A stretch of DNA of 64,000 nucleotides from Desmospora profundinema (GCF_031454155.1 NZ_JAVDQG010000005.1:248001-312000); one strand, 5' to 3'; positions 1 through 8,579 are shown, numbered from the stretch's first letter. The notes: generated by a model not told the origin, from the sequence alone. Numbers and translations are program-made.

Positions 1-698
1 ACCACCCCAATCTTCAAAAACCTGCGGTCAAACGAATGGAGCTTAGCTTCGGACTGAAATATTTCACCTAACCTTTCTCGTTTCCATATATATTCTAGGT
101 CCGCAACTGTACGCGTCATAATCCCCATACTGTCCATGCTTTTACTCACCGAAAAAACCCCATCGCTCATCTGAGGACTTTGAGTCAGACGAAGTCCCAC
201 GACTCCACAATATCCGGCTGGCCACCGTACTGAACCAGCTGAATCCGTTCCAATGGAGACATCACAGTATCCAGCCGCTACTGACACAGCAGAACCTGTA
301 CTAGAACCTCCTGCACTGAAATCCGGATAGAGCGGATTGACACATTCACATTTCGGACCAAGACTAAATTCTGTCGTCCATGCTTTGCCTAGACAAGAAA
401 ACCGACGCTCATGAAGTCGGTCTGCAACAATAGCTGACCGATCCGGAATATGTCGATAACAACGGCTACCTAATCTAGTTGGAAAGCCTTGTATATCGAT
501 CGTATCTTTATATGTAACCAATAAATTTGGCAACTCTCCATGATCGGATCGCTCAATGGGTTGCCACTTCACTAAACCACGATAACGTCCATTCGTCTTT
601 CTAATATGTTCCTCCACCGCATCCAGCCAACTTTTCCAGGACAACTTTCCTTTCTTGATTAATTGATCACGTTTTTCGATAGGCATCATTAGATTCAT
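1..698 (-). CDS. Amidase-signature family enzyme, 3' end cut by window edge
   Basis: This reading frame stays open to the window edge, so about 233 N-terminal residues are visible. Amidase-signature hallmarks are present: a Lys in TYKDTIDIQG (about residue 64), a GGSSTGS loop (130-136) with the cis-Ser, and GTDSAGSVRWPA (150-161) with the nucleophile Ser at about 156. The usual GTDTGGS is GTDSAGS here. Family members hydrolyse or transfer amides (GatA, indoleacetamide hydrolase and others). The ATG overlaps the upstream stop codon as TGATG, so it is translationally coupled to the preceding ligase gene; an in-frame GTG lies one codon earlier. It is the last visible gene of the AT-rich operon. 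A role in releasing or trimming an amide product is inference; the substrate is unknown. Confidence 0.85.
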   Translation of the reverse strand, partial: MNLMMPIEKRDQLIKKGKLSWKSWLDAVEEHIRKTNGRYRGLVKWQPIERSDHGELPNLLVTYKDTIDIQGFPTRLGSRCYRHIPDRSAIVADRLHERRFSCLGKAWTTEFSLGPKCECVNPLYPDFSAGGSSTGSAVSVAAGYCDVSIGTDSAGSVRWPAGYCGVVGLRLTQSPQMSDGVFSVSKSMDSMGIMTRTVADLEYIWKRERLGEIFQSEAKLHSFDRRFLKIGV

Positions 699-1888
699 CA
701 CTTTTTATCCTCCCAAACTACCATAGGTGTTTTATGTGTCCGGGAATTCACTTGTACATTGGGAACAACAGACACGCGGAACGATTCTCGATCACGAGCA
801 ACAATATTACTAAGATCAAATATTTGGGAAATGACATGATCACGTAATTCTTCGATATCAACACCACCATGAGGATCAACTACCCGCAATTCCAAAATCT
901 CGGATCCCGCTTCTCTTTTTAAGATAACAACTTGTCCTTGTGTCACACATGAATGGTCTTTTGCTGTGTCAATTAACCAAGCGGGATCAAACAAAGCACC
1001 CCGAAACTTAAATTCTCTTCCTTTGCGGCCCAATATTCTAAGGGTCCGACTTTCTTTTCCACACAAACAAGAGCTCCATTCACCGACATCGCCCAAACGG
1101 TATCGAAGAGCAATACTGATGGTGTCCGGATGGACCCCTGTTACTGCCAACTCTCCCTCCTCCAACACTTCTACATATTGATAAGGTAGCAAATGAAAAC
1201 AATCAAAAGAGCAATGGGGGCCATTATAACCAATAACCCAGGTTTCAGTAGATCCGTATAAGCCCCAAACTTCCACTTCTGGAAGCACCTTTCCTAACAA
1301 TTCTGCTAAATCATTTCCAAATTGTTCCCCCACCCAAAGCACCTTCCGAACCGTGGTGAGCCGAAGGCCTTCACGATGACAGTATCCAATAATTTGTTTT
1401 AATGTAGTGGGGGTTCCAGCAATCGCCGTTACACCTTGTTCATTGAAAAATCGAATCCACACACCCAGTTCACTTTCATTGATCGGACCCAGTGGGATGG
1501 TTTCTTTCGCTAAACGATCCCCCAAAGCGTTGTAAAAATAATGAGAGGACCACATTTTACCGGGGAGAAATAGATTACAAAATACATCTTCACTGTCTAA
1601 AGGCTTCCAATTCTTTATAATATCGTCCAAAAACAGATGTGATGGGATTAAATTTATCTGCGGGGATCCAAGCGTTCCCCCGCTGGAAAATAAGTATCCT
1701 TTTTGGGGTCTCGGTTTTTCTCGGATCTCCTCAAGAACGGTCTTAAAGTCTTGTTTGTTCATGAAAGAAATCAGTTTGAAATCAGACTCATCGAAGACTG
1801 GGCCCACCCCTTCATAACGGGATTCCATTTTCCGTATACGGCGCATCTTCTGCAACAGACGGTTCACTTCAATGAAATCAAGGGCCAT
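698..1888 (-). CDS. PaaK-like adenylate-forming ligase
   Basis: A 396-residue protein of the phenylacetate-CoA ligase / coenzyme F390 synthetase branch of adenylating enzymes. Visible motifs are the P-loop FSSGGTLGSPQ (about 67-77), GLYGSTET (about 210), YRLGDVGEW, the CLCG cysteine pair typical of PaaK relatives, and LGRKGREFKFRG (motif A8). It should activate a carboxylate as an acyl adenylate and pass it to CoA or a carrier-protein thiol. There is a GG in place of GT in the P-loop. It begins 4 bases after the previous stop and ends overlapping the amidase start. It is one of three adenylating enzymes in this operon; the substrate cannot be read from the sequence. Confidence 0.85.
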   Translation of the reverse strand: MALDFIEVNRLLQKMRRIRKMESRYEGVGPVFDESDFKLISFMNKQDFKTVLEEIREKPRPQKGYLFSSGGTLGSPQINLIPSHLFLDDIIKNWKPLDSEDVFCNLFLPGKMWSSHYFYNALGDRLAKETIPLGPINESELGVWIRFFNEQGVTAIAGTPTTLKQIIGYCHREGLRLTTVRKVLWVGEQFGNDLAELLGKVLPEVEVWGLYGSTETWVIGYNGPHCSFDCFHLLPYQYVEVLEEGELAVTGVHPDTISIALRYRLGDVGEWSSCLCGKESRTLRILGRKGREFKFRGALFDPAWLIDTAKDHSCVTQGQVVILKREAGSEILELRVVDPHGGVDIEELRDHVISQIFDLSNIVARDRESFRVSVVPNVQVNSRTHKTPMVVWEDKK

Positions 1889-1892
1889 CAGG

Positions 1893-3035
1893 CTATTCCA
1901 ACACCTTTCCCATACACAATTTCCCAGTATCTGTCCGTCGAATTTCGTGTTTAATGTGGATTTGCCGGGGTTGTTCCGAACTCACCAAAATGTTATTTAA
2001 TTTTCTACGAATTTCATCGACCTCTAAAGGATATCCATGTTTTCTAACCACTAGCAAATCGTAATCTTCCCCCCTTATCTCACATTCCAAAGGAACACAG
2101 GCTAGATCGGAGCAAGGAAGAAACCCTTTCAATCGCTCCTCTATTTCATCCAAATTTATTCTTTTTCCATTCATTTTAACAATACGATTTTCTCGTCCAT
2201 GGAGGAAAAATCGATTTTGATCGTAGACAGAAATTATATCTCCTGTATTCCATGTTAGTAACCTGTTTCCTGCTGAATCATAGGCAAGACGATCACCCGT
2301 TACAGTTAGCATTATCTTACCTCTACCACCCTTAACCAAATCCATATCCGGCGCTAGATTCCACAATTCCCCATCTTTTTCGCAATTCAACCGTCTATAC
2401 GCGATATAGCCAGTTTCGGTTGAGCCCAATAACTCTAAAAGACTAAAGTCAACCTCCTTATCTAAGAGGTTCCTACCCGTCTTGGGTAATCGAGCTGTAC
2501 TGTAAACCACCATCACTTGATCACAAGTACGAAAAGACTCCATATTCCGTTCTAACTCTGTAAGTGCTGCTGGTATGGTGACGATCATGGGCTTTTTGCC
2601 CCATTGAGAGGTTGGCGTTCCCAATGTCAAGTAGTGGATGGGAATTCCTTTGAAAACAGGCATCAAAACTGCAAACAAAAATCCATATAAATGGTGTACC
2701 GGTGAAAATGTATAGATAGCATCACATTCTGCAACACGACAAAGTTTTGCTAACATATGTGTTTCATACAGCAGTTGTTCCTTGCGCCGAAGCCACCGTT
2801 TTGGTTTACCTGTATGTCCTGAAGTATGAAATGCAAACCAATCAGGTAACTGGTCAATCCAATCTTTCCTCTGTTCATGAGTAATCTGATCCCAATTCAG
2901 CTGCCAAGGTATTTTCAAATGATCTGGAACCCTGTTTCCAACCTGTACACATGTTTGACCATCGGGTCCTTTCTCAACATGGTTATGTAACCAGTCCGCC
3001 AAACTTCTCCAAGCTTTTTCATGCTCAACGTTCAT
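1893..3035 (-). CDS. AMP-dependent acyl-CoA synthetase-like ligase (ANL superfamily)
   Basis: A 380-residue adenylating enzyme. Motifs in order: FHTSGHTGKPKRW (A3), SPVHHLYGF (A4), LGSTETGYIAYR (A5), NTGDIISV (A7), LHGRENRIVKMNGKRINLDE (A8) and a C-terminal RTDTGKLCMGKV with the A10 lysine. It is short at the N terminus compared with usual 500-residue family members, but the catalytic set is complete. Its ATG overlaps the carrier-protein stop (ATGA), a close coupling that suggests it loads that carrier. This is inference. It differs from the two PaaK-like ligases in the operon by having the classical A8-A10 C-terminal part. Confidence 0.85.
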   Translation of the reverse strand: MNVEHEKAWRSLADWLHNHVEKGPDGQTCVQVGNRVPDHLKIPWQLNWDQITHEQRKDWIDQLPDWFAFHTSGHTGKPKRWLRRKEQLLYETHMLAKLCRVAECDAIYTFSPVHHLYGFLFAVLMPVFKGIPIHYLTLGTPTSQWGKKPMIVTIPAALTELERNMESFRTCDQVMVVYSTARLPKTGRNLLDKEVDFSLLELLGSTETGYIAYRRLNCEKDGELWNLAPDMDLVKGGRGKIMLTVTGDRLAYDSAGNRLLTWNTGDIISVYDQNRFFLHGRENRIVKMNGKRINLDEIEERLKGFLPCSDLACVPLECEIRGEDYDLLVVRKHGYPLEVDEIRRKLNNILVSSEQPRQIHIKHEIRRTDTGKLCMGKVLE

Positions 3036-3343
3036 TTGGAAATCATTCCTACATTCGCCTCACGCAAGGTTTTAAGATCGGCTAATTTTTTCTCGACTAA
3101 TATCGTAATGCTATTGACCGAAACAAAGGTTTCCGTCGGATAATCTTCGACTATATCAATCATAATATCGAACCGTTCCTCGATTACCGCGATACATTCC
3201 ATAACGGTAGCGCTGTCATATCTTATTTCCAAGGACTGAATAGGCGTTTCGCCATCCCACTGTTCGACTATATCACCAAAGATCTCCCGAAGTGCCCTGC
3301 GCACTTCATATTCCACACTTTTATCACTCGATAGACTGGTCAT
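3032..3343 (-). CDS. Stand-alone acyl/peptidyl carrier protein-like protein
   Basis: A 103-residue small helical protein. The stretch YDSATVMECIAVIEERFDI matches the helix-2 signature of acyl carrier proteins (Asp-Ser followed by a hydrophobic/acidic helix), which puts the phosphopantetheine serine in DSATVME. The start chosen is the ATG preceded by GGGGGAG; an upstream in-frame ATG without a ribosome site would add 14 residues. The gene overlaps the tautomerase by 20 bases upstream and the acyl ligase by 4 bases downstream. The conserved Leu-Gly-x-Asp-Ser is replaced by I-R-Y-D-S, so it is a divergent carrier. Confidence 0.75.
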   Translation of the reverse strand: MTSLSSDKSVEYEVRRALREIFGDIVEQWDGETPIQSLEIRYDSATVMECIAVIEERFDIMIDIVEDYPTETFVSVNSITILVEKKLADLKTLREANVGMISK

Positions 3344-3737
3344 GATGACTCCCCCTTGTTTTTTGTGCCAATACATCGAAACCATTGAAGTAATCTTGTG
3401 GATCTACAGAAAGGAAGTTGATAAATACTTTTTCTGGATAAATGTCAGGTTGAAAAGCATCCGTCATACATGATGCCATTTCTTTCTTAAATTCCCTTGA
3501 TCTTTCGTGGCTAACATAACAGTTCACAAAAGCGAAGTGTTTATTTTCCGATTCACCGGGAAACTGATCAAACGGATATGGGCCACTGTAAATAGAGGAA
3601 GGTTCCACAACTCGGAATTTCACAATGGTATGGGAAATCGGAATACCCTTTCTAGTCATCCACAATGATAGCTTTTTGGCAAACCTTCTTTGTAACGGAA
3701 TGGATGTAACGTCTAATCCCACTTCTATCGTCGGCAA
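3324..3737 (-). CDS. Tautomerase-superfamily protein with tandem beta-alpha-beta repeats
   Basis: A 137-residue protein beginning Met-Pro-Thr-Ile. After Met removal Pro would be the N-terminal base used by 4-oxalocrotonate tautomerase/MIF enzymes. Residues 1-52 read as strand-helix-strand ending in a strand like those of 4-OT, and residues about 67-118 repeat this (HFAFVNCYVSHERSREFKKE, then VFINFLSVDPQDYFNG). Two fused repeats resemble MSAD/CHMI-type members. The start is TTG with AAGGAGAG seven bases upstream, which gives the Met-Pro end. It sits between the toroid protein and the carrier protein. The assignment rests on motif and fold-pattern reading, not alignment. Confidence 0.6.
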   Translation of the reverse strand: MPTIEVGLDVTSIPLQRRFAKKLSLWMTRKGIPISHTIVKFRVVEPSSIYSGPYPFDQFPGESENKHFAFVNCYVSHERSREFKKEMASCMTDAFQPDIYPEKVFINFLSVDPQDYFNGFDVLAQKTRGSHHDQSIE

Positions 3738-3750
3738 AGGAACACTCTCC

Positions 3751-5514
3751 TTATAAATTTAACTTAGGCAATACGTAGGACCGCCCTTCTAGTTTGTCTT
3801 CAGAAGCTCTTCGAAGACTATCCGCTAGTGCCATTGTAAGAGGTCCAGACTCTTCTCTGCTTAGCGGTGACCAGGCGTAGCCTTTTGGTTTTTGAATTCG
3901 TTTAATAAACCGCAAAATCATGTTCGGATTCCACGGCATACCAAGGGAATCTAACGTAAGTACCGCTTGATATGTAGAATTCAAATCAGGCAGACCACCT
4001 ATTTGGGAGGAATATCCTCCTAAACGACTTTGATATTTTGGAATGAATCCGGCATAACGGTGAGCTAATTCTTTTCTTCCCAGCATGGCAAACCCTCGGA
4101 TTCCCATACACGTAGATGCCAGGTTCACCTCACCTTGGGGAGAGAAGTGAATTCCATCAGCAGTAGAGCATGTATCGAGAAAGTATCCCACCTGATCTAT
4201 TCTGACACTCTCCAAAGAACCTTCACCTAGATAACAAAGGGACTCCATCGCAGAAACGGTCGCTGTAACATCAGAGCCCCTTCCTTCCCAATAACCAAAT
4301 CCACCATCACTATTTTGTAAATGGGTAAACCATTGCTTCAATCGCCCTTTATTTAAGCTTAAATATTTTCCATGACGGATTGCAGCAAGCGCCCAAAGCG
4401 TACAACGAACTTCCGCTCCACGGGCAGGCATATACATGACGCCACCTTCATAAGGCATGTGAGCATGATGTAACCACTGGACAAGTAACTTCCCTAAATC
4501 CGTTTGGTGAGGTACAGCTAGGACAAGCGCTGCAGAAGATAAAGCATCCCCTGCCCAATCCGGTTCTCGGTAAGTAAATCCGGTATGGGAAATTTGACAG
4601 CTCCGGAGAAAGGACACCACTTCTTCGCGGTCTTTTTCAGGGAGAGCAACTCCTAAGGTTTTCAGAGCACCTACTGCCGAGAAACAAGCCCACACATCGG
4701 CAGTGTTATACCCATCCCAACGGCTAAAGCCACTTCCTTTTAACTTACGGCTCATGATCCATCGGATACATGATTCCACGCTTACCGGCTTAGCCCCCCA
4801 TACATCCAATGCACGCACCGCACGAAAAGTCGCCCATAGACAAGGAGCGTCCTGATCGCGATGAAAACGAAACCCACCTTCCTTCAGTTGACACCCCTGC
4901 AACCACTGAATTAGTCTCTTTACATCAAATGGATCCTTTTTAAAACCAGGCATTCTGATTTGCTGCCAAGCATGACTAGCGTAATAAGCAGCTCTAACAT
5001 CTCCCATCTCACTGACAGGCCCCCAACCAATCCCTCCATCCGCTAACTGTTTATTTTTTATCCAATTTAACGTCTGTTCGGGTTCAGAAGGTGTTTTGTT
5101 CAATATCTCCTGATAAATACGAGTTGCATAATATGTCGCCCACAAATCAGGTGGTTGACCGGGGGTCATTCCATATCCCCCCTCAACTAATAATGTATCC
5201 AACCATCCATGTAACACATCCCGGTGAGGTATGGATAGCCTTAAATCCGTCAGAGCTTGCGTGCAATAATAAGTAGCCCATACATCGGATCTCATTCCTT
5301 TGCTCCACCCAAAAGCACCATCCCTATTTTGACAACCTCGTAGAAAACGGGCACAGGATTTCGGGTCATTCGGTCCGTCATCCAGCCAAGTCAGTGTACG
5401 TATAGCAGCATAGGTACACCAAAGATCGGCTACCGATTGGGAAGCACCGCCATCTAATGTCTGATATCGTTTTGCGATCTCTACCAAGCTCTCTTCATTA
5501 ATATTCTCCTGCAT
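3751..5514 (-). CDS. Alpha/alpha-toroid protein with prenyltransferase/squalene-cyclase-type repeats
   Basis: A 587-residue protein made of about ten to eleven repeats of the form C-Q-x-x-D-G-G-F-x(n)-D-x-W-A-T-Y-Y (for example CQNRDGAFGW then SDVWATYY, KQLADGGIGWG then GDVRAAYY, LQNSDGGFGYWEG then SDVTATV). This is the barrel repeat of terpene cyclases and protein prenyltransferase beta subunits. I see neither the DxDD acid of class II cyclases nor the zinc D-x-C...H set of protein prenyltransferases, and no signal peptide. The ATG chosen lies one base after the upstream stop; a GTG 19 codons earlier would overlap the upstream gene by 56 bases and lacks a ribosome site. Enzymatic role unknown. 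Confidence 0.8.
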   Translation of the reverse strand: MQENINEESLVEIAKRYQTLDGGASQSVADLWCTYAAIRTLTWLDDGPNDPKSCARFLRGCQNRDGAFGWSKGMRSDVWATYYCTQALTDLRLSIPHRDVLHGWLDTLLVEGGYGMTPGQPPDLWATYYATRIYQEILNKTPSEPEQTLNWIKNKQLADGGIGWGPVSEMGDVRAAYYASHAWQQIRMPGFKKDPFDVKRLIQWLQGCQLKEGGFRFHRDQDAPCLWATFRAVRALDVWGAKPVSVESCIRWIMSRKLKGSGFSRWDGYNTADVWACFSAVGALKTLGVALPEKDREEVVSFLRSCQISHTGFTYREPDWAGDALSSAALVLAVPHQTDLGKLLVQWLHHAHMPYEGGVMYMPARGAEVRCTLWALAAIRHGKYLSLNKGRLKQWFTHLQNSDGGFGYWEGRGSDVTATVSAMESLCYLGEGSLESVRIDQVGYFLDTCSTADGIHFSPQGEVNLASTCMGIRGFAMLGRKELAHRYAGFIPKYQSRLGGYSSQIGGLPDLNSTYQAVLTLDSLGMPWNPNMILRFIKRIQKPKGYAWSPLSREESGPLTMALADSLRRASEDKLEGRSYVLPKLNL

Positions 5515-5515
5515 A

Positions 5516-6823
5516 CTACATTTCCACCAATCTAATATTGGTTTTTTTCCAATTTTTTTGCCCTGCACCACTTTTGGTTACAGAGGGAAGTTGGTTTAGT
5601 AATATCACCCCATCCCATTTTATCCCTATCTGTTCAAAATTCTTTTCCAACAAATCAATATCTCCTTCCTTTCCGTCGTAATCCACATCTTTTTCTAGTA
5701 ATAATCGGAAAAAGCTATTGTCCATATTTGTTTCAACCATATAGCCGGTGATTCCTCGAGCATTATAAATTACTTGTTCTATCAAATCGAGCCGGAGGTT
5801 TACCCCATTGACTTGGATCATTTCCTCCTGTCGACCAAGAATTTTCAGTACCGGCAAACCCATCCCGCATGTACAAGCTTCCTGGCTCACTTCCACCAAG
5901 TCGCCGATGGCATATCGTAAGACCGGTTTTGCATAATTGTTAAGTGGAGTTACAACCAATTCCCCTGTCATTCCCGGTTGAAACTGGATTACTTTATCCT
6001 TTTCATACAATTCCAAAATAAAGCTATGCAAAAGAGCGTGTAAACGCCCGTGTTCACAAGTAGCAGCGATAGTACCCGTTTCAGTACTGCCGTAACTGGC
6101 ATCAAATACCTCTGCTCTCCATTGTTTTTCCAACATCGCCCTCATTCCGGGTGTACTTACTTCACCAAGTAACATGATTTTGTGAATACTCTCTCGTAAG
6201 TTTTCGAAAGTGTTTCGTCTCTTGAGTAAGCGCATTAGTTGAATTAAAACCCCAGGAGAAGCGAAAAGACAAGTAGGCCGATAACGAATAAATAATTGCT
6301 GTACTCTGTCCCAGTCACAAATCCCTAATGCAAACGGATAACTCCGGACAAATGTAGTGTCTAAGTATTCGCATACATTGGCGATATGATCACCGATAGG
6401 GGATAAATCAGAGGGCAGCATGGAGACCACTCGGTCATCCGATTGGATCACCCGTTTCCATAAACTCGCCACTGAAATCGTATTCCAGATAATGTCCCGC
6501 GCGGATCGAGGAGTTGGAGTTGGAATTCCTGTCGTTCCAGAGGTTTCATAATACTTTATCGCTTTTTCTTTCATCCCTGAATGAAAAAGATCAGGATTTT
6601 CCTTGACCACTACCTTAGGCGTCTTTTCCAATCGATAAAAATCTCTTTCTTCTTTGAGGCCTTTATAGTACTGTGTATTGGACGCTCTTTGTATCAATTT
6701 CGTTAATTTCGATTGTTGTAAAGAAGTAATGGCATCTGGGTCAAATCCCTTCTCTTCCAAGTACTTCATTTCACTTATAGCACATTGGAAAACTTCAGAT
6801 TTGGTAAGATGATTTAAAATCAT
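5516..6823 (-). CDS. PaaK-like adenylate-forming ligase (second paralogue)
   Basis: A 435-residue phenylacetate-CoA-ligase-like enzyme. Motifs: YYETSGTTGIPTPTPRS (A3), ASYGSTETGTIAATCEHGRL (A5, continuing into the Cys/His region usual in PaaK proteins), LRYAIGDLVEV (A7), CTCGMGLPVLKILGRQEEM (A8). It is closer to canonical PaaK length and motif quality than the other paralogue in this operon. It starts one base after the ATP-grasp stop and ends one base before the toroid ATG, so it belongs to the same transcript. It probably activates an aryl or acyl acid; the substrate is unknown. Confidence 0.85.
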   Translation of the reverse strand: MILNHLTKSEVFQCAISEMKYLEEKGFDPDAITSLQQSKLTKLIQRASNTQYYKGLKEERDFYRLEKTPKVVVKENPDLFHSGMKEKAIKYYETSGTTGIPTPTPRSARDIIWNTISVASLWKRVIQSDDRVVSMLPSDLSPIGDHIANVCEYLDTTFVRSYPFALGICDWDRVQQLFIRYRPTCLFASPGVLIQLMRLLKRRNTFENLRESIHKIMLLGEVSTPGMRAMLEKQWRAEVFDASYGSTETGTIAATCEHGRLHALLHSFILELYEKDKVIQFQPGMTGELVVTPLNNYAKPVLRYAIGDLVEVSQEACTCGMGLPVLKILGRQEEMIQVNGVNLRLDLIEQVIYNARGITGYMVETNMDNSFFRLLLEKDVDYDGKEGDIDLLEKNFEQIGIKWDGVILLNQLPSVTKSGAGQKNWKKTNIRLVEM

Positions 6824-6824
6824 T

Positions 6825-7796
6825 TCACTTCATCCCTTTGGCGGTTTCTAACAAAAACTGTCGATGTGCACGACCATAAGCTTCAAAGCGTCGCTTTAAC
6901 AATTGAAGTGATTCCTCGCGATAAATATAAGGAATCCCGCCATCCAATTCCACCTCAGAAAGCCAATAGCGTTCGCCATCATATAAAAAATCAACACAAC
7001 AATAGGGTAGTTGGATCTCATTAGCCACCTTAGCCGCTAAATCATTCAATCCATCCGGCATGGTAATTAAACCTGTTTCTCCCCCCCTTGACAAGTTGGC
7101 GATGATGTCTCCTCCTTGGGGACGGCGAGACAAAATCGTATGAGGGGAGCCATCTATAAAGTAAACTCTATAGTCCACCAATTTAGATGAATCCAACGCC
7201 GGCTGAATCATCATTGCTGTTTCAGCCCCACTAGCTAGACTTAAAATCCCTTTCAACTCAGAATAGTTGGTAGCTAGGTTCACCCCCAAGCCTCCACCCC
7301 AACCTAACGGTTTTATAATTAATGGAAACTCAAAGGATTCTAATAAACTGGGCAGATTATGGCGTTCTAAATCGCGCCCGCAAACGATTCGAATACTTGG
7401 AAGAACGGGGAGCTCTAGGTCGCGAAAAAATAAAAATGTATTTAATTTATCACCCATAATCAAGGAGAGTTCCGGATCGATTGGAAGGTAAAATCCCAGC
7501 TTTCTCAAAGTCCAAAATGTATTAACCATTTGCATAAAGTCACATTGTTGGTGGGGGAAGTTGTGAATTTCGGTTACAAAGATAGTGTCATGCACAAAAA
7601 CCTCTTGCCCATATACTTTCGTTATAGTTGAGTGATCAGCTAGATAAATGACTTCAATTGCTTCTGCACTCACAACTTCCATTGAAAAGCCTGATTCTTC
7701 AGCAGCTTTTTTGTAGACATCCCAAAAATTAGTCCGTTCCCAGTTACTTTGAAAAGTGGAGCTTCTGTCAGGAAAGATCCAATATATTCGTTTCAC
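6825..7796 (-). CDS. ATP-grasp ligase (RimK/glutathione-synthetase-like)
   Basis: A 323-residue ATP-grasp protein. FPLIIKPLGWGGGLGVNL (about 160-177) carries the ATP-binding Lys and Gly-rich loop, MMIQPALD and DYRVYFIDG form the central sheet, and YWLSEVELDGGIPY near the C terminus holds the metal-binding acidic residues. ATP-grasp enzymes join a carboxylate, through an acyl phosphate, to an amine. The GTG chosen has GGGAG nine bases upstream; an ATG three codons earlier abuts the ribosome site. First gene of the biosynthetic operon. Amide-bond formation between an amino acid and another building block is the likely role, by inference. Confidence 0.85.
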   Translation of the reverse strand: MKRIYWIFPDRSSTFQSNWERTNFWDVYKKAAEESGFSMEVVSAEAIEVIYLADHSTITKVYGQEVFVHDTIFVTEIHNFPHQQCDFMQMVNTFWTLRKLGFYLPIDPELSLIMGDKLNTFLFFRDLELPVLPSIRIVCGRDLERHNLPSLLESFEFPLIIKPLGWGGGLGVNLATNYSELKGILSLASGAETAMMIQPALDSSKLVDYRVYFIDGSPHTILSRRPQGGDIIANLSRGGETGLITMPDGLNDLAAKVANEIQLPYCCVDFLYDGERYWLSEVELDGGIPYIYREESLQLLKRRFEAYGRAHRQFLLETAKGMK

Positions 7797-7829
7797 CTGC
7801 AGCATCTCCCTTCACTGCTGTATAACAAC

Positions 7830-7864
7830 TTATAAGTAGGTAGATAATTACAAATCAATCTACC
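7830..7864 (-). promoter_or_regulatory. Predicted promoter with inverted-repeat operator before the biosynthetic operon
   Basis: On the minus strand TTGATT (7853-7858) and TTATAA (7830-7835) are separated by 17 bases. A perfect 7-base inverted repeat, GGTAGAT...ATCTACC (7839-7864), covers the -35 element and spacer. The position suits a repressor or activator site, possibly for the winged-helix regulator encoded just upstream. Inference from pattern only. Confidence 0.45.
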
Positions 7865-7964
7865 ACAAATCATCAGTTTTTCTATACATACTATACCAAA
7901 CCATTTATATTCTGTCTCTACAATAATATTAAGGTTATACTTACTTTTTTGTTAGCTTAGGGGA

Positions 7965-8579
7965 TTAAGTGTTAATAAAATACCCCTCTCCCCTACGACA
8001 TAAAAGAATTTTCGGTTTTTTAGGATTATCTTCGATTTTCATTCGGATCCTACGTATGTAAACATAAAGAGAGGAAAGGCTCGGTAGATTAAGATGATCT
8101 ATAAGCTTATGGGAGGAAAAAGCCTGACCAGGATTTCTCGCCATCAGATAGAGCAACTTAAACTCATTGGTAGACAGTAAAGTATTAAAGGTATTTCTAC
8201 GAATGCAATGTCCATATACATCTAAGAATACATTTGAAGACAAATGAATGAGGTGATTCGAATCATTACTATGAGTTACTTGGTTTGAAACAATAACATC
8301 CACTAGAGATTCCATCAATGATGGACTTTTTAAGGGACGTTGTTTATAGCACGGTACAAATAAAATGGGTATTTTGTTTTTTATACCCATAAATTGATTA
8401 TATTTACTATCATCGGCATTGTTCAAATCCACTACCATCGCCAAACAATAAGGGTCATCTGATAACTCATTAATTCGACGAATGTCTGGAAAGAGCAGTA
8501 AGCTTATTTCTTTTGATTTCAATTGTTCTGAAAGGTTATTTATTAACATTTTATTAACTGAAAATAAACATACATACAT
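7965..8579 (-). CDS. Orphan OmpR-type winged-helix regulator with degenerate receiver-like N terminus
   Basis: A 204-residue protein. Residues about 125-204 form a clear OmpR/PhoB DNA-binding domain (LLSTNEFKLLYLMARNPGQ, a recognition helix in SLSSLYVYIRRIRMKIED, and the hairpin end RRGEGYFI). The first 110 residues are compatible with a receiver fold (MYVCLFSVNK, then AMVVDLNN) but the acidic pocket and conserved Lys are not evident, so phosphorylation is doubtful. No sensor kinase is adjacent. GGGGG precedes the ATG. It is co-oriented with the biosynthetic operon, about 170 bases upstream, and is the natural candidate for its regulator. Confidence 0.8.
   Translation of the reverse strand: MYVCLFSVNKMLINNLSEQLKSKEISLLLFPDIRRINELSDDPYCLAMVVDLNNADDSKYNQFMGIKNKIPILFVPCYKQRPLKSPSLMESLVDVIVSNQVTHSNDSNHLIHLSSNVFLDVYGHCIRRNTFNTLLSTNEFKLLYLMARNPGQAFSSHKLIDHLNLPSLSSLYVYIRRIRMKIEDNPKKPKILLCRRGEGYFINT

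Noticed and set aside
3751-5514. Squalene-hopene cyclase
   Set aside because: The repeats look similar, but no DxDD motif is present and it lacks terpene-pathway neighbours.
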